Origin: an uncultured Anaerolineales bacterium
GTDB lineage: Bacteria; Chloroflexota; Anaerolineae; Anaerolineales; UBA6663
Assembly (NCBI GenBank): GCA_937952305.1
Contig: CALFZO010000001.1
Location: forward strand, 1 to 58,728
DNA: 58,728 bases
Direction of reading: 5' to 3'
Part shown: one piece after another, positions 17,328 through 25,223 of the stretch
How the letters are laid out: each line of letters begins with the position of its first letter
Position numbering within the stretch: position 1 is the first letter of the stretch
Made by a program: the position numbers and the translations under genes
Notes under the pieces: generated by a model
What the model saw: the letters and a program-made list of their open reading frames with translations, nothing else
What the model was told of the DNA's origin: nothing
Database searches by the model: none

Positions 17328-17370
17328 GAAATCGGCCAGGGTCCGTGCGCGTGCCGGCGACGGCTGTTCT

Positions 17371-17379
17371 TGGTACAAT
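17371..17379 (+). promoter_or_regulatory. Extended -10 promoter
   Basis: TGGTACAAT, an extended -10. The inferred start near 17386 gives an about 80-nt leader for the gene starting at 17468. Confidence 0.5.
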
Positions 17380-17467
17380 CGCTCGTTGCGTGTGAGTCAT
17401 GAACCCATCGGCGTGAGCGGCCGCCGCCAGCGGCAGGCGCTCACCTTGCCCTTCAGGAGCCATCGCT

Positions 17468-19156
17468 GTGTTGCAATCGTTTGCGCGGCGTCTGCAGCGG
17501 AATGCCTGGGAGCGCCATCTGCTCTTCTGGCTGGCCACGCTTGGCAGTCTGCTAATCATGGGCTACTACTTCGGCACGTTCGACCAGTTTGTGCACATCC
17601 CGTTCCTGAAGAAGTACGCCGACCCGACGCTCTTCCCCAACGACCCGTTCCTCGAGCTGCGCCGCGAGAATTACTCGTATTTCTGGCTGGCGTTCGGGCC
17701 GCTGTGGCGCCTCGGCCTGCTGGAGCCGGTGATGCTGGGCGTGCACGTCCTGGCCACCTACCTGACCTTCTGGGGTCTGTGGGAGCTCAGCCTGACGCTG
17801 TTTGGGAATCCGCTGGCCGCGCTGCTGAGCACCGTCGCCTTCGTCATACCGCATCTGGGGTTTGCCGGCTTCCCGGTGTTCGAGTTCAGCCTGCTTAACC
17901 GGACCTTCGCTCTGCCGTTCGCGGTCGGGGCCTTGCTGCTGTATTTGCGCGGCCGGCCGTTGCGGGCCTTCTTCCTGCTCGGCGTGCTCTACAACGTCCA
18001 CGTCATCACCGTGAATTTCGTGGTGGGGATGCTCGTCGCCGATGCGCTGCTGCGGCTGCGCGAGGGCGGCTGGCGCCGGCTGGCGCTGGGACTGCCGCTG
18101 TTCGCCCTCGGCGCAGCGCCGGTGCTGGTGTGGCGGCTGACCAGCCCGGCCCTGCGCGCCGAGCTGAACCCGGAGTGGTTCGAGGTCGTCGCGCGCGGGT
18201 CGCTCTACAACCTGTTTTTCCTGATCGCGCCCTACCTGCACATCTTGTTCGTCACCTTCTCCGGGCTGAGTACGCTGGCGCTGTATTTCCTGGCCCGCCG
18301 CAGCGCGCCCTCGCCGGATCACGAGCGGACGGTGCTGCACTTCCACCTGGCCATCAGCCTGATCCTGACCGTCCAGGCTGTCACGGCGCTGGTGTATCCG
18401 GTGACGATTCTCAACCAGCTGCAGATTATCCGGGCCGGCCTGTGGGCCAACGTCTTCGGCTACCTGTACTTCGGGCACCTTCTGGCGCGGCGCTGGGAAG
18501 CGCGCGCGGACTCGCGCGCGGACTGGGGCGTGCTGGCGGCGACTTACATCGGCTCGCCGCTGCCGTTCGTCCCCCTGATCACACTCGGCCTGCAGACTGG
18601 CCTGCGGGCCTGGCGGTGGCGCAACCTGGCGGCCGGCGCCGTCTCGATCGGCGTGCTGGCCTTCGCCATGACCATCGTCATCCCGCTCAACCTGTGGCAG
18701 CCCGGCTTCTACCCGTACGGGCCGCGCACCGCCTGGGAGGCCATCCAGCTGTGCGCGCGCGATAACACGCCCAAGGACGCGCTGTTCGTGACGCCGCCGG
18801 AGAAATGGTGGCTGTATTACTCGGATTGGCGCACGTTCTCGGAGCGTTCGACGGTGGTGACGCACTCGGAGCTGTTGATGATCGCCCTGGCGCCCGGTTA
18901 TTACGACGCCTGGAAGGCGCGCTTTGAGCAGTTGGTGCCGGGCGTGCTCGAGCAGTTCGCTGGCGACTTCTTCGCCAACCAGCGCCTGACGCGGGACGCC
19001 TACAACGCCCGGCCGCCAGAGGCCCTGATCGCGTTCGCGCAGCGCTACCAGGCGCAGTACATCGTCATGGAGCAGCCGCACACCCTGCCGCTGGCGGAGG
19101 CGGCCTGGGCCTGCAACCAGGCCAACCCGGAATACCGCGTCTACGTCGTGCCGTAG
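17468..19156 (+). CDS. Polytopic membrane protein, GT-C/DUF6798-like
   Basis: 562 residues starting at GTG, with AGGAG 8 nt upstream. About ten hydrophobic helices span residues 18-410, and a soluble tail of about 140 residues follows, containing PPEKWWLYYSDWRTFSERSTVVTH and YIVMEQPHTLPLA. The early loop QFVHIPFLKKYADPTLFPNDPF sits where GT-C enzymes carry catalytic acidic residues. The whole resembles uncharacterised Chloroflexota membrane proteins of the DUF6798/GT-C type. A glycosyl transfer or polysaccharide role is possible; I cannot name a substrate. It has its own promoter and is convergent with rho. Confidence 0.65.
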   Translation: MLQSFARRLQRNAWERHLLFWLATLGSLLIMGYYFGTFDQFVHIPFLKKYADPTLFPNDPFLELRRENYSYFWLAFGPLWRLGLLEPVMLGVHVLATYLTFWGLWELSLTLFGNPLAALLSTVAFVIPHLGFAGFPVFEFSLLNRTFALPFAVGALLLYLRGRPLRAFFLLGVLYNVHVITVNFVVGMLVADALLRLREGGWRRLALGLPLFALGAAPVLVWRLTSPALRAELNPEWFEVVARGSLYNLFFLIAPYLHILFVTFSGLSTLALYFLARRSAPSPDHERTVLHFHLAISLILTVQAVTALVYPVTILNQLQIIRAGLWANVFGYLYFGHLLARRWEARADSRADWGVLAATYIGSPLPFVPLITLGLQTGLRAWRWRNLAAGAVSIGVLAFAMTIVIPLNLWQPGFYPYGPRTAWEAIQLCARDNTPKDALFVTPPEKWWLYYSDWRTFSERSTVVTHSELLMIALAPGYYDAWKARFEQLVPGVLEQFAGDFFANQRLTRDAYNARPPEALIAFAQRYQAQYIVMEQPHTLPLAEAAWACNQANPEYRVYVVP

Positions 19157-19172
19157 CGCCGGCCCGGCCGAT

Positions 19173-19210
19173 AAACAAAAAACGCGGCGAGGCCGTCAGG
19201 CCTCGCCGCG
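19173..19210 (-). terminator. Intrinsic terminator of rho
   Basis: Perfect 12-bp stem (19183-19194 with 19199-19210), loop GTCA, followed on the minus strand by six T and then GTTTA. It lies between convergent genes and could act in both directions. Confidence 0.85.
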
Positions 19211-19237
19211 CCGTGTTTAACCGGGGCAGCCGGAGCG

Positions 19238-20518
19238 CTACTTGCCGTTTTTGCCCAGGGTCTCCAGGAAGTCCATGTTGTTGTCGGTCTGGCGCAGGTT
19301 GTCCAGCACGGCCTCGGTGGCATTGGTCAGGTCCATGCCGGCGCCGTTCGGCGGCGACGAGATCATCTGGCCGAACATGCGGCGCAGCAGCCAGACGCGT
19401 GGCGTGATGTCCGGGCCGAGCAGCAGCTCTTCGCGGCGGGTGGACGAGCGCTCGATGTCGTAGGCCGGGAAGATGCGCCGCTCCTGGAGCTTGCGCGAGA
19501 GGTGCAGCTCCATGTTGCCGGTGCCTTTGAACTCCTCGTAGACCACGTCGTCCATGCGCGAGCCGGTGTCCACCAGGCAGGTGGCCACGATCGTCAGCGA
19601 GCCGCCCTCTTCCAGGTTGCGCGCCGCGCCAAAGATCTTCTTGGGCGGGTAGAGCGCGGCCGGGTCCAGACCGCCGGACAGCGTCCGCCCGGACGGGTTG
19701 ACCACCAGGTTGTAGGCGCGCGCCAGGCGCGTCAGCGAGTCCAGCAGGATGGCGACGTCGCGGCCGCCCTCCACCAGGCGCTTGGCGCGTTCCAGGGCCA
19801 TTTCGGCCACGCGCACGTGCGAGGTCACCGGCTCGTCGAACGTGGACGCGATCACTTCGGCGTCCACCGACCGGTCCATGTCCGTCACTTCTTCCGGGCG
19901 CTCGCCGATCAGGGCCACCATCAGGTGCACGTCCGGGTAGTTCTGGCTGATGGCGTTGGCCACCTCTTTGAGCACCGTCGTCTTGCCGGCCTTGGGCGGC
20001 GAGACGATCAGCCCGCGCTGGCCCATGCCGACGGGCGCGATCAGATTGAGCAGACGCGTGCTCAGGATGTGCTTGTTGGTTTCGAGGTCGAAACGCCGGT
20101 CCGGGAAGATGGGGGTGAGCGATTCGAAGACCGGGCGGCGCTTGGCGGCCTCCGGATCCAGACCGTTGACGGTCTCCACGCGCAGCAGGCCGAAGTACTT
20201 CTCTGAGTCCTTGGGCGCGCGCACCTGGCCGATGACCATGTCGCCGGTGCGCAGGCCGAAGCGCCGGATCTGCGATTGGGAGACGTAGATGTCTTCCGGA
20301 CCGGGCAGGTAGTGCTCGGCCCGCAGGAAGCCGATCCCGTCCTCCACGATCTCCAGCACGCCGCCGCGCAGCTCCAGGCCCTGCTTCTCGGCATTGGCGC
20401 GCAGGAGCCGCAGGATCAGGTCATCTTTCTTGAGGCGGCTGTAGGCTGGGATGTCCCACTGCCGCGCCGTCGCGCGGAGTTCGCCGAGAGTCTTCGATTG
20501 TAGCTCGCTAATGTCCAT
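19238..20518 (-). CDS. rho: Transcription termination factor Rho
   Basis: 426 residues, the usual length. The N-terminal Rho domain (SELQSKTLGELRATARQWDI), the RNA-binding cold-shock-like domain (EDGIGFLRAEHYLPGPEDIYVSQSQIRRF in outline), Walker A SPPKAGKTT and Walker B VAILLDSLTR are all present, as is the RRMFGQMISSP region. It is the hexameric RNA helicase that ends transcription. The start MDISELQ at 20518 is preferred by homology, although the Shine-Dalgarno is weak (CAGG about 8 nt upstream). A consensus promoter lies about 170 nt upstream, leaving a long leader that may carry the usual Rho autoregulation. Rho's own gene ends in an intrinsic terminator. Confidence 0.95.
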   Translation of the reverse strand: MDISELQSKTLGELRATARQWDIPAYSRLKKDDLILRLLRANAEKQGLELRGGVLEIVEDGIGFLRAEHYLPGPEDIYVSQSQIRRFGLRTGDMVIGQVRAPKDSEKYFGLLRVETVNGLDPEAAKRRPVFESLTPIFPDRRFDLETNKHILSTRLLNLIAPVGMGQRGLIVSPPKAGKTTVLKEVANAISQNYPDVHLMVALIGERPEEVTDMDRSVDAEVIASTFDEPVTSHVRVAEMALERAKRLVEGGRDVAILLDSLTRLARAYNLVVNPSGRTLSGGLDPAALYPPKKIFGAARNLEEGGSLTIVATCLVDTGSRMDDVVYEEFKGTGNMELHLSRKLQERRIFPAYDIERSSTRREELLLGPDITPRVWLLRRMFGQMISSPPNGAGMDLTNATEAVLDNLRQTDNNMDFLETLGKNGK

Positions 20519-20684
20519 GGAGGTGCCTGATTCGTAAGAGACAGCGGACGGATAGGCGCCCGCCAAGGCTACACGTCAAGTCGCTTGCCGATCAATCCGC
20601 CAATTTGGCCAGACAAGAAAACACGTCTATGTGGTTAGAGGTCAATGAGGCCTGACAAAGGGCTCGCGGGGCGATCTAGCGAAA
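20519..20684 (-). promoter_or_regulatory. Long rho leader
   Basis: About 160 nt of untranslated leader between the promoter and the rho start. It has no convincing gene and no strong terminator hairpin. Rho leaders in other bacteria are sites of autogenous termination, so that is a reasonable inference. Confidence 0.45.
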
Positions 20685-20713
20685 ATTATAGCATTCCGCT
20701 ATGGCCGCGTCAA
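20685..20713 (-). promoter_or_regulatory. Promoter of rho
   Basis: TTGACG (20713-20708), 17-bp spacer, TATAAT (20690-20685) on the minus strand, with TGC giving an extended -10. Confidence 0.8.
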
Positions 20714-20738
20714 TTAGCGGTGATGGGTCATAAGTCCT

Positions 20739-20776
20739 GGCGCAGGAGTCGGCGCCCGCCCGTCGACCCCTGCGCC
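20739..20776 (-). terminator. Imperfect hairpin after glpX
   Basis: A 15-bp imperfect stem (20739-20753 with 20762-20776) just after the glpX stop. No T-run follows, so it is a weak terminator candidate at best. Confidence 0.35.
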
Positions 20777-20790
20777 CCACGGCCCGGCCG

Positions 20791-21774
20791 TCAGTACGGC
20801 ACTTGGCTGATTTCCATCAGTTTGCTCCAGCGGTGGCGCGACACGATCTCGCGGACCGTGCCGGACTTGGAGCGCATCACCAGGGAGTGGGTGCGCGCGC
20901 CGTCGGCGTAGTACTTGACGCCGTCCAGCAGTTCGCCGTCAGTGATGCCGGTGGCGGCGAAAAAGACGTTGTCGGAGCGCACCAGGTCGTCGGTGTAGAG
21001 CACCTGGTCCAGGTTCATGCCCAGGTCGCGGGCTTTGGCCGCCTCCGCCTCGTTGCGCGGGTAGAGCTTGGCCTGGATTTCGCCGCCCATGCACTTGAGC
21101 GCGCAGGCCGAAATCACGCCCTCCGGCGAGCCGCCCACCCCCATCAGCAGATCCACGCCGGACTCGGGCCAGGCCGTCATCAGCGCGCCGGCCACGTCGC
21201 CGTCGGTGATCAGGCGGATACGGGCGCCAGCTTTGCGGATTTCGGCGATGAGCTTGTCGTGCCGCGGCCGGTCCAGCACCATCACGGTCAGGTCGCGGAT
21301 TTCCTTGCCCAGCGCGCGCGCTACGCTGCGCAGGTTTACGGAAGGCGTGACTTCCAGGTCGATGGCGCCCTTGGCCCCCGGCCCCACCGCGATCTTGTCC
21401 ATGTACACGATCGGCCCCGGGTTGAACATACTGCCCCGGTCGGCCATGGCGACGGTGGAGAGCGAGTTCTGGCGGCCGAGCGCCAGCAGCCGGGTGCCGT
21501 CAATCGGATCCACGGCGATGTCGACCGGCGGCGGCTGGCCATTGCCGAGCCGCTCGCCGTTGTACAGCATGGGCGCCTCGTCCTTCTCACCCTCGCCGAT
21601 GACGATGACGCCGTCCATCTCTACCGTGTTGAGCACCAGGCGCATGGCGTCCACGGCCGCCCCGTCGCCGCCTTCCTTGTCGTTGCGGCCCATGAAGCGG
21701 CCAGCGGCCAGAGCCGCCGCCTCCGTCACGCGCACCAGTTCCAGCGCCAGGTTCCGATCGGGTTTCTCGCTCAT
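20791..21774 (-). CDS. glpX: Fructose-1,6-bisphosphatase class II
   Basis: 327 residues. Metal and substrate motifs of the GlpX family are visible: GRNDKEGGDGAAVDAMR near residue 29, IGEGEKDEAPML near 58, AVDPIDGTRLLA near 87, and LMGVGGSPEGVISA near 196. It hydrolyses fructose-1,6-bisphosphate to fructose-6-phosphate for gluconeogenesis. The Shine-Dalgarno GGAGGGAG lies about 5 nt before the ATG at 21774. It follows cdsA by 49 nt on the same strand and may be the last gene of the frr-uppS-cdsA transcript. Confidence 0.93.
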   Translation of the reverse strand: MSEKPDRNLALELVRVTEAAALAAGRFMGRNDKEGGDGAAVDAMRLVLNTVEMDGVIVIGEGEKDEAPMLYNGERLGNGQPPPVDIAVDPIDGTRLLALGRQNSLSTVAMADRGSMFNPGPIVYMDKIAVGPGAKGAIDLEVTPSVNLRSVARALGKEIRDLTVMVLDRPRHDKLIAEIRKAGARIRLITDGDVAGALMTAWPESGVDLLMGVGGSPEGVISACALKCMGGEIQAKLYPRNEAEAAKARDLGMNLDQVLYTDDLVRSDNVFFAATGITDGELLDGVKYYADGARTHSLVMRSKSGTVREIVSRHRWSKLMEISQVPY

Positions 21775-21823
21775 GCCTCTCCCTCCGAGGATGGGGCGCC
21801 GCACCGGGCGCGCCCGCTTGGGT

Positions 21824-22648
21824 TTAGCGCAACCAGGCGTGCAGCCAGAGCACGCCGAAATAGCCCACCGGGATCGCTACCAGCCACGAGTCGATGCGGT
21901 CGAGGATGCCGCCGTGTCCGGCGATGACATGGCCCGAGTCCTTGGCGCCGGTCTGCCGCTTGAGCATTGAGATGCCGAGGTCACCCAGCGGGCCGACCAG
22001 GCCGGCCAGAGCCCCAAAGGCCAGGCCGGTCGGCCAGCCCACCAGGCTGGTCGGCCCGGCGCCCAACCCCCATACCAGCGCCAGCACGGCGGCCCCGCCA
22101 GCCGCGCCGAGCACGCCGCCCACGAAACCCTCCCAGGTCTTCTTGGGGCTTAACCGGGGCGCCAGCGGGTGGCGGCCGAACCGGCGCCCGAAGACGTAGG
22201 CGGCGGTGTCCGCCAGCCAGACGGCGCTCAGCAGCGTGGCGCTCCACCACAGGCCCTCCGGCAGTTCCCGCAGGGCCACCAGGTAACCGCCCATCCAACC
22301 CAGATAGACCAGGCCGCCCAGCGTGATGACGAAATCGGTGCCCGAGGCCGGCGCGCCGCGTTCATAATCCACCAGATGCCAGACCAGCGTGGCCAACGTC
22401 AGCAGCGTGAGCAGGCCGCCTATGTGCAAGAAGGGGAATTCGTGCGTCAGCGCCAGGGCGGGCACACCCACCCAGAGCAGGGGCGCAGCCGGGCGCTGGC
22501 CGCCGGCCCGGAACAAGTGGGCGTATTCCAGGGCCGCTAAGACCAGCAGCACCGTGATCATCAGCGCGTAGACGGGTCCGCCCAGTGCGATCACCCAGAC
22601 GGCGACGGGGATGAGCGGGATGGCGATGGCGAGGCGATCCAGCAACAT
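21824..22648 (-). CDS. cdsA: Phosphatidate cytidylyltransferase
   Basis: 274 residues with about seven membrane helices. The C-terminal signature SMLKRQTGAKDSGHVIAGHG followed by GILDRID is the CDP-diglyceride synthetase pattern. It makes CDP-diacylglycerol from CTP and phosphatidic acid, the branch point of phospholipid synthesis. It begins 11 nt after the uppS stop and is clearly in the same operon. No Shine-Dalgarno is obvious, suggesting coupling to uppS translation. Confidence 0.93.
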   Translation of the reverse strand: MLLDRLAIAIPLIPVAVWVIALGGPVYALMITVLLVLAALEYAHLFRAGGQRPAAPLLWVGVPALALTHEFPFLHIGGLLTLLTLATLVWHLVDYERGAPASGTDFVITLGGLVYLGWMGGYLVALRELPEGLWWSATLLSAVWLADTAAYVFGRRFGRHPLAPRLSPKKTWEGFVGGVLGAAGGAAVLALVWGLGAGPTSLVGWPTGLAFGALAGLVGPLGDLGISMLKRQTGAKDSGHVIAGHGGILDRIDSWLVAIPVGYFGVLWLHAWLR

Positions 22649-22659
22649 CCGAGCGCTGC

Positions 22660-23397
22660 TCAGGCGGACGTCAACTGCGCTGAAGTTAATCCGAAGCGCC
22701 GCTCACGGGCGGCGAAGTGCTCAAGCGCGCGCCGGAATTCGGCCTTGTCGAAGTCGGGCCAGTAGACGTCGGCGGCGTAATACTCGGCGTAGGCGGCCTG
22801 CCACAGCAGGAAATTGGAGACGCGCAGCTCGCCGGCCGTGCGGATGATCAGGTCCGGGTCCGGCTGGCCGGCGGTGTAGAGGTAGCGGCTGACCATGGCC
22901 TCGTCCACCTGGGCCGGATCGACCTCGTCGTAGAGCATCTGGCGGATGGCGTGGACGATCTCGGCGCGGCCGCCGTAGTTGAAGGCGACGTTGAGGACCA
23001 AGTGCGTGTTGTCCTTGGTCAGCTCGACGGCCTCCAGGACCTTTTTCTGGGTGGACGGCGCCAGGCCCTCCAGCCGGCCGATGTGGCGTAGCTGGACGCC
23101 CTCTTTGTGCAGCTCCCCGAGCTCCTTCTCCAGCACCTCGTCCAGGATGAACAGCAGGCCCTTCACCTCTTCCGGCGGGCGGCCCCAGTTCTCGGTGGAG
23201 AACGAGTAGATGGTGAGATGCTTGACGCCGAACTCGACGCAGGCCGTGATGATGCGGCGCAGGTTTTCGACGCCGGCCCGGTGCCCGGCCAGCCGCGGCA
23301 GGCCGCGGGCCAGGGCCCAGCGGCCGTTGCCATCCATGATGATGCCGACGTGGGACGGGACCTTTTCCGGGGGCGGCGCAGACGTTTGAGAGGACAT
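22660..23397 (-). CDS. uppS: Undecaprenyl (isoprenyl) diphosphate synthase
   Basis: 245 residues. The cis-prenyltransferase motifs are VGIIMDGNGRWA (catalytic Asp), LTIYSFSTENWGRP, FNYGGRAEIV and the C-terminal PDLIIRTAGELRVSNFLLWQ and ADVYWPDF. It elongates farnesyl diphosphate with isopentenyl diphosphate to the lipid carrier used for peptidoglycan and glycans, which the GT-C enzymes in this window may also use. It lies 52 nt downstream of frr and 11 nt upstream of cdsA. Confidence 0.95.
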   Translation of the reverse strand: MSSQTSAPPPEKVPSHVGIIMDGNGRWALARGLPRLAGHRAGVENLRRIITACVEFGVKHLTIYSFSTENWGRPPEEVKGLLFILDEVLEKELGELHKEGVQLRHIGRLEGLAPSTQKKVLEAVELTKDNTHLVLNVAFNYGGRAEIVHAIRQMLYDEVDPAQVDEAMVSRYLYTAGQPDPDLIIRTAGELRVSNFLLWQAAYAEYYAADVYWPDFDKAEFRRALEHFAARERRFGLTSAQLTSA

Positions 23398-23449
23398 AGA
23401 TTGGGCGGCGGGCCTGGGCGCCGGGCGACGCCAGGCCGGGCGGCGTTAA

Positions 23450-24007
23450 CTAGATTTCCTTGATCTCGGACTCTTTGCGCGCGCCCAGTTCGTCGACGCG
23501 GGCGATGTACCGGTCGGTGAGCTTCTGCATCTCGGCTTCCCCGCGCTTGAGGTCGTCCTCGGAGATGAGTTTCTCTTTCTCGAACTCGCGCAGATCGTCG
23601 TGGGCGCTGCGCCGGACGTTGCGGATCGCCACGCGCGCCTCTTCCAGGCGATGGTGGACCACCTTGATCAGGTCGCGGCGCCGTTCCTCGTTGAGCGGCG
23701 GCAGGTTCAGCCGGATCACTTTGCCATCGTTGGCCGGGGTCAACCCCAGTTCCGAGCCCAGGATGGCTTTCTCGATGTTCTTCAGCGATGACTGATCAAA
23801 TGGTTTGATCAGGAGCTGGCGCGGCTCCGGCACGGTGATGGTGGCCAACTGCTGCAGCTGGGTCGGGGCGCCGTAATACTCGACGGCCAGGCGTTCCACC
23901 AGCGCGGGCGAGGCGCGGCCGGTGCGGATGCTGACCAGGTTCTGGTCCAGCGCGGCGATAGCGCCTTTCATGCGTTCTTCAGCTTCGTGGAGGGCGTCTT
24001 TCACCAT
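23450..24007 (-). CDS. frr: Ribosome recycling factor
   Basis: 185 residues, standard length. RRF signatures include MKGAIAALDQNLVSIRTGRA, VEYYGAPTQLQQLATITVPEPRQL in outline, LIKPFDQSSLKNIEKAI and LPPLNEERRRDLIKVV. It splits post-termination ribosomes with EF-G. It is the first gene of the minus-strand frr-uppS-cdsA(-glpX) unit and is divergent from rpsB, unlike the common co-directional arrangement after pyrH. No clear Shine-Dalgarno is visible before the ATG at 24007. Confidence 0.95.
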   Translation of the reverse strand: MVKDALHEAEERMKGAIAALDQNLVSIRTGRASPALVERLAVEYYGAPTQLQQLATITVPEPRQLLIKPFDQSSLKNIEKAILGSELGLTPANDGKVIRLNLPPLNEERRRDLIKVVHHRLEEARVAIRNVRRSAHDDLREFEKEKLISEDDLKRGEAEMQKLTDRYIARVDELGARKESEIKEI

Positions 24008-24135
24008 AGGTGTTTTTGGGGTGAGCGGGGCGGTGGATAAGGTTGAGACGGGTCAAGCCCGCCCCATAAGCATACCCGCCAGTGGCGGAGGACGCAAGCC
24101 GCTGGCGCCGCCAGTTCCGGGCGGCTGGAGTTCCG

Positions 24136-24173
24136 GCTGGGCAGGCCGCGGCCCGGGCCGCGGCCTGCCCAGC
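24136..24173. repeat. Perfect 38-bp palindrome
   Basis: The 19-nt arms 24136-24154 and 24155-24173 are exact reverse complements with no spacer, centred on CCC|GGG. It sits midway between two divergent essential operons. It could form a cruciform, bind a dimeric protein or act as a transcription barrier. Confidence 0.8.
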
Positions 24174-24207
24174 GGCTTGGCCCGCTCTATCCAGAAAGCC
24201 GGTCTTT

Positions 24208-24216
24208 TGGTAGAAT
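24208..24216 (+). promoter_or_regulatory. Extended -10 promoter of rpsB
   Basis: TGGTAGAAT, an extended -10 with no clear -35. The inferred start near 24223 gives a leader of about 145 nt. Confidence 0.55.
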
Positions 24217-24239
24217 GCTGCCCGGCTGGAGTCAGACAC

Positions 24240-24262
24240 CGCCCGGCGCACCCCGCCGGGCG
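24240..24262 (+). promoter_or_regulatory. Hairpin in the rpsB leader
   Basis: CGCCCGGC (24240-24247) pairs with GCCGGGCG (24255-24262), followed by TTTG. It is a candidate for ribosomal-protein autoregulation or attenuation, and a second hairpin lies near 24308-24330. Confidence 0.45.
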
Positions 24263-24369
24263 TTTGTGCGACCCCAGACTATTCACGCCGCCCTCCCCGC
24301 ATCCAGCGTGTCCCGCCGCCGATCGGCGCGGGATGTCCGGGCGGCTCAGACAACGCTCAAGGAGTTTCC

Positions 24370-25218
24370 ATGTCTCTCATCTCCATGAAATCCCTGTTGG
24401 AGACGGGCGTTCACTTCGGGCATCGCACCCAGAAGTGGCACCCGGCGATGAAGCCGTACATCTTCACCGAACGCAATGGCATTCACATCATCGACCTGCA
24501 GCAGACGGTGATGGCGCTGGACACGGCCTACAACCTCGTGCGGGATACCATCACCCGCGGCGGCTCAGTCCTGTTCCTGGGCACCAAGCGCCAGGCCCAG
24601 GAGAGCGTCCAGAAAGAGGCCGAGCGCTGCGGCATGCCGTATGTGAACCAGCGCTGGCTGGGCGGCACGCTCACCAACTGGCGCACCATCAAGCAGCAGA
24701 TCGATGAACTCCAGCGGCTGGAGGAAGGCAAGGCCACCGGCCAGTTCGTGCGCCTGACCAAGAAAGAGCAGCTGATGATCGACCGGCGCATCCTCAAGCT
24801 GCAGGACCGCCTGGGCGGTATCCGCAACATGAGCAAGCTGCCGGACCTGCTGTTTATCGTGGACGTGCGCCGCGAGGATACCGCCGTGCACGAGGCCAAT
24901 ATCCTGAAGCTGCCCGTCATCGCGCTGGTGGACACCAACTGTGATCCGAGCGGCGTGGACTACGTCATCCCGTCCAACGACGATGCCATCCGGGCGATCA
25001 AACTGATGACGGCCAAGATCGCCGATGCGGTGCTGGAAGGCTCCGCCGCGCGCAAAGATGAGATGCCGGTCGAGGCGGCCGAAACCGCCTACGGCGAGGC
25101 CGGCGAAAAAGACGAAGATCTGCTGGGCCCGGCCACCCTGGCCAAGATGGGTTCCGGTGAACTGAGCTTTGGAGAGGCTGGCGCTGAGGCAACGGCGAGC
25201 GGCAGCCAGGAAGAATAA
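24370..25218 (+). CDS. rpsB: 30S ribosomal protein S2
   Basis: 282 residues. The S2 signatures LLETGVHFGHRTQKWHPAMK, YIFTERNGIHIIDLQQT and NQRWLGGTLTN are present, with PVIALVDTNCDP later. The C-terminus carries an about 45-residue acidic/alanine-rich extension beyond the S2 core, common in larger S2 proteins. AAGGAG stands 6 nt before the ATG. It is co-transcribed with tsf, which starts 5 nt after its stop. Confidence 0.96.
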   Translation: MSLISMKSLLETGVHFGHRTQKWHPAMKPYIFTERNGIHIIDLQQTVMALDTAYNLVRDTITRGGSVLFLGTKRQAQESVQKEAERCGMPYVNQRWLGGTLTNWRTIKQQIDELQRLEEGKATGQFVRLTKKEQLMIDRRILKLQDRLGGIRNMSKLPDLLFIVDVRREDTAVHEANILKLPVIALVDTNCDPSGVDYVIPSNDDAIRAIKLMTAKIADAVLEGSAARKDEMPVEAAETAYGEAGEKDEDLLGPATLAKMGSGELSFGEAGAEATASGSQEE

Positions 25219-25223
25219 GGGTC

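Larger units (their letters stand above)
24008..24369. other. Divergent frr/rpsB intergenic region
   Basis: About 360 bp with no gene. It holds a minus-strand TTGACC (about 24053-24058) that could be a -35 for frr, a series of GC-rich inverted repeats, a 38-bp perfect palindrome, the rpsB promoter and a structured rpsB leader. Confidence 0.6.

Noticed and set aside
21336..21590. Small minus-strand frame within glpX
   Set aside because: A shadow of the glpX frame with no start signal or family features.
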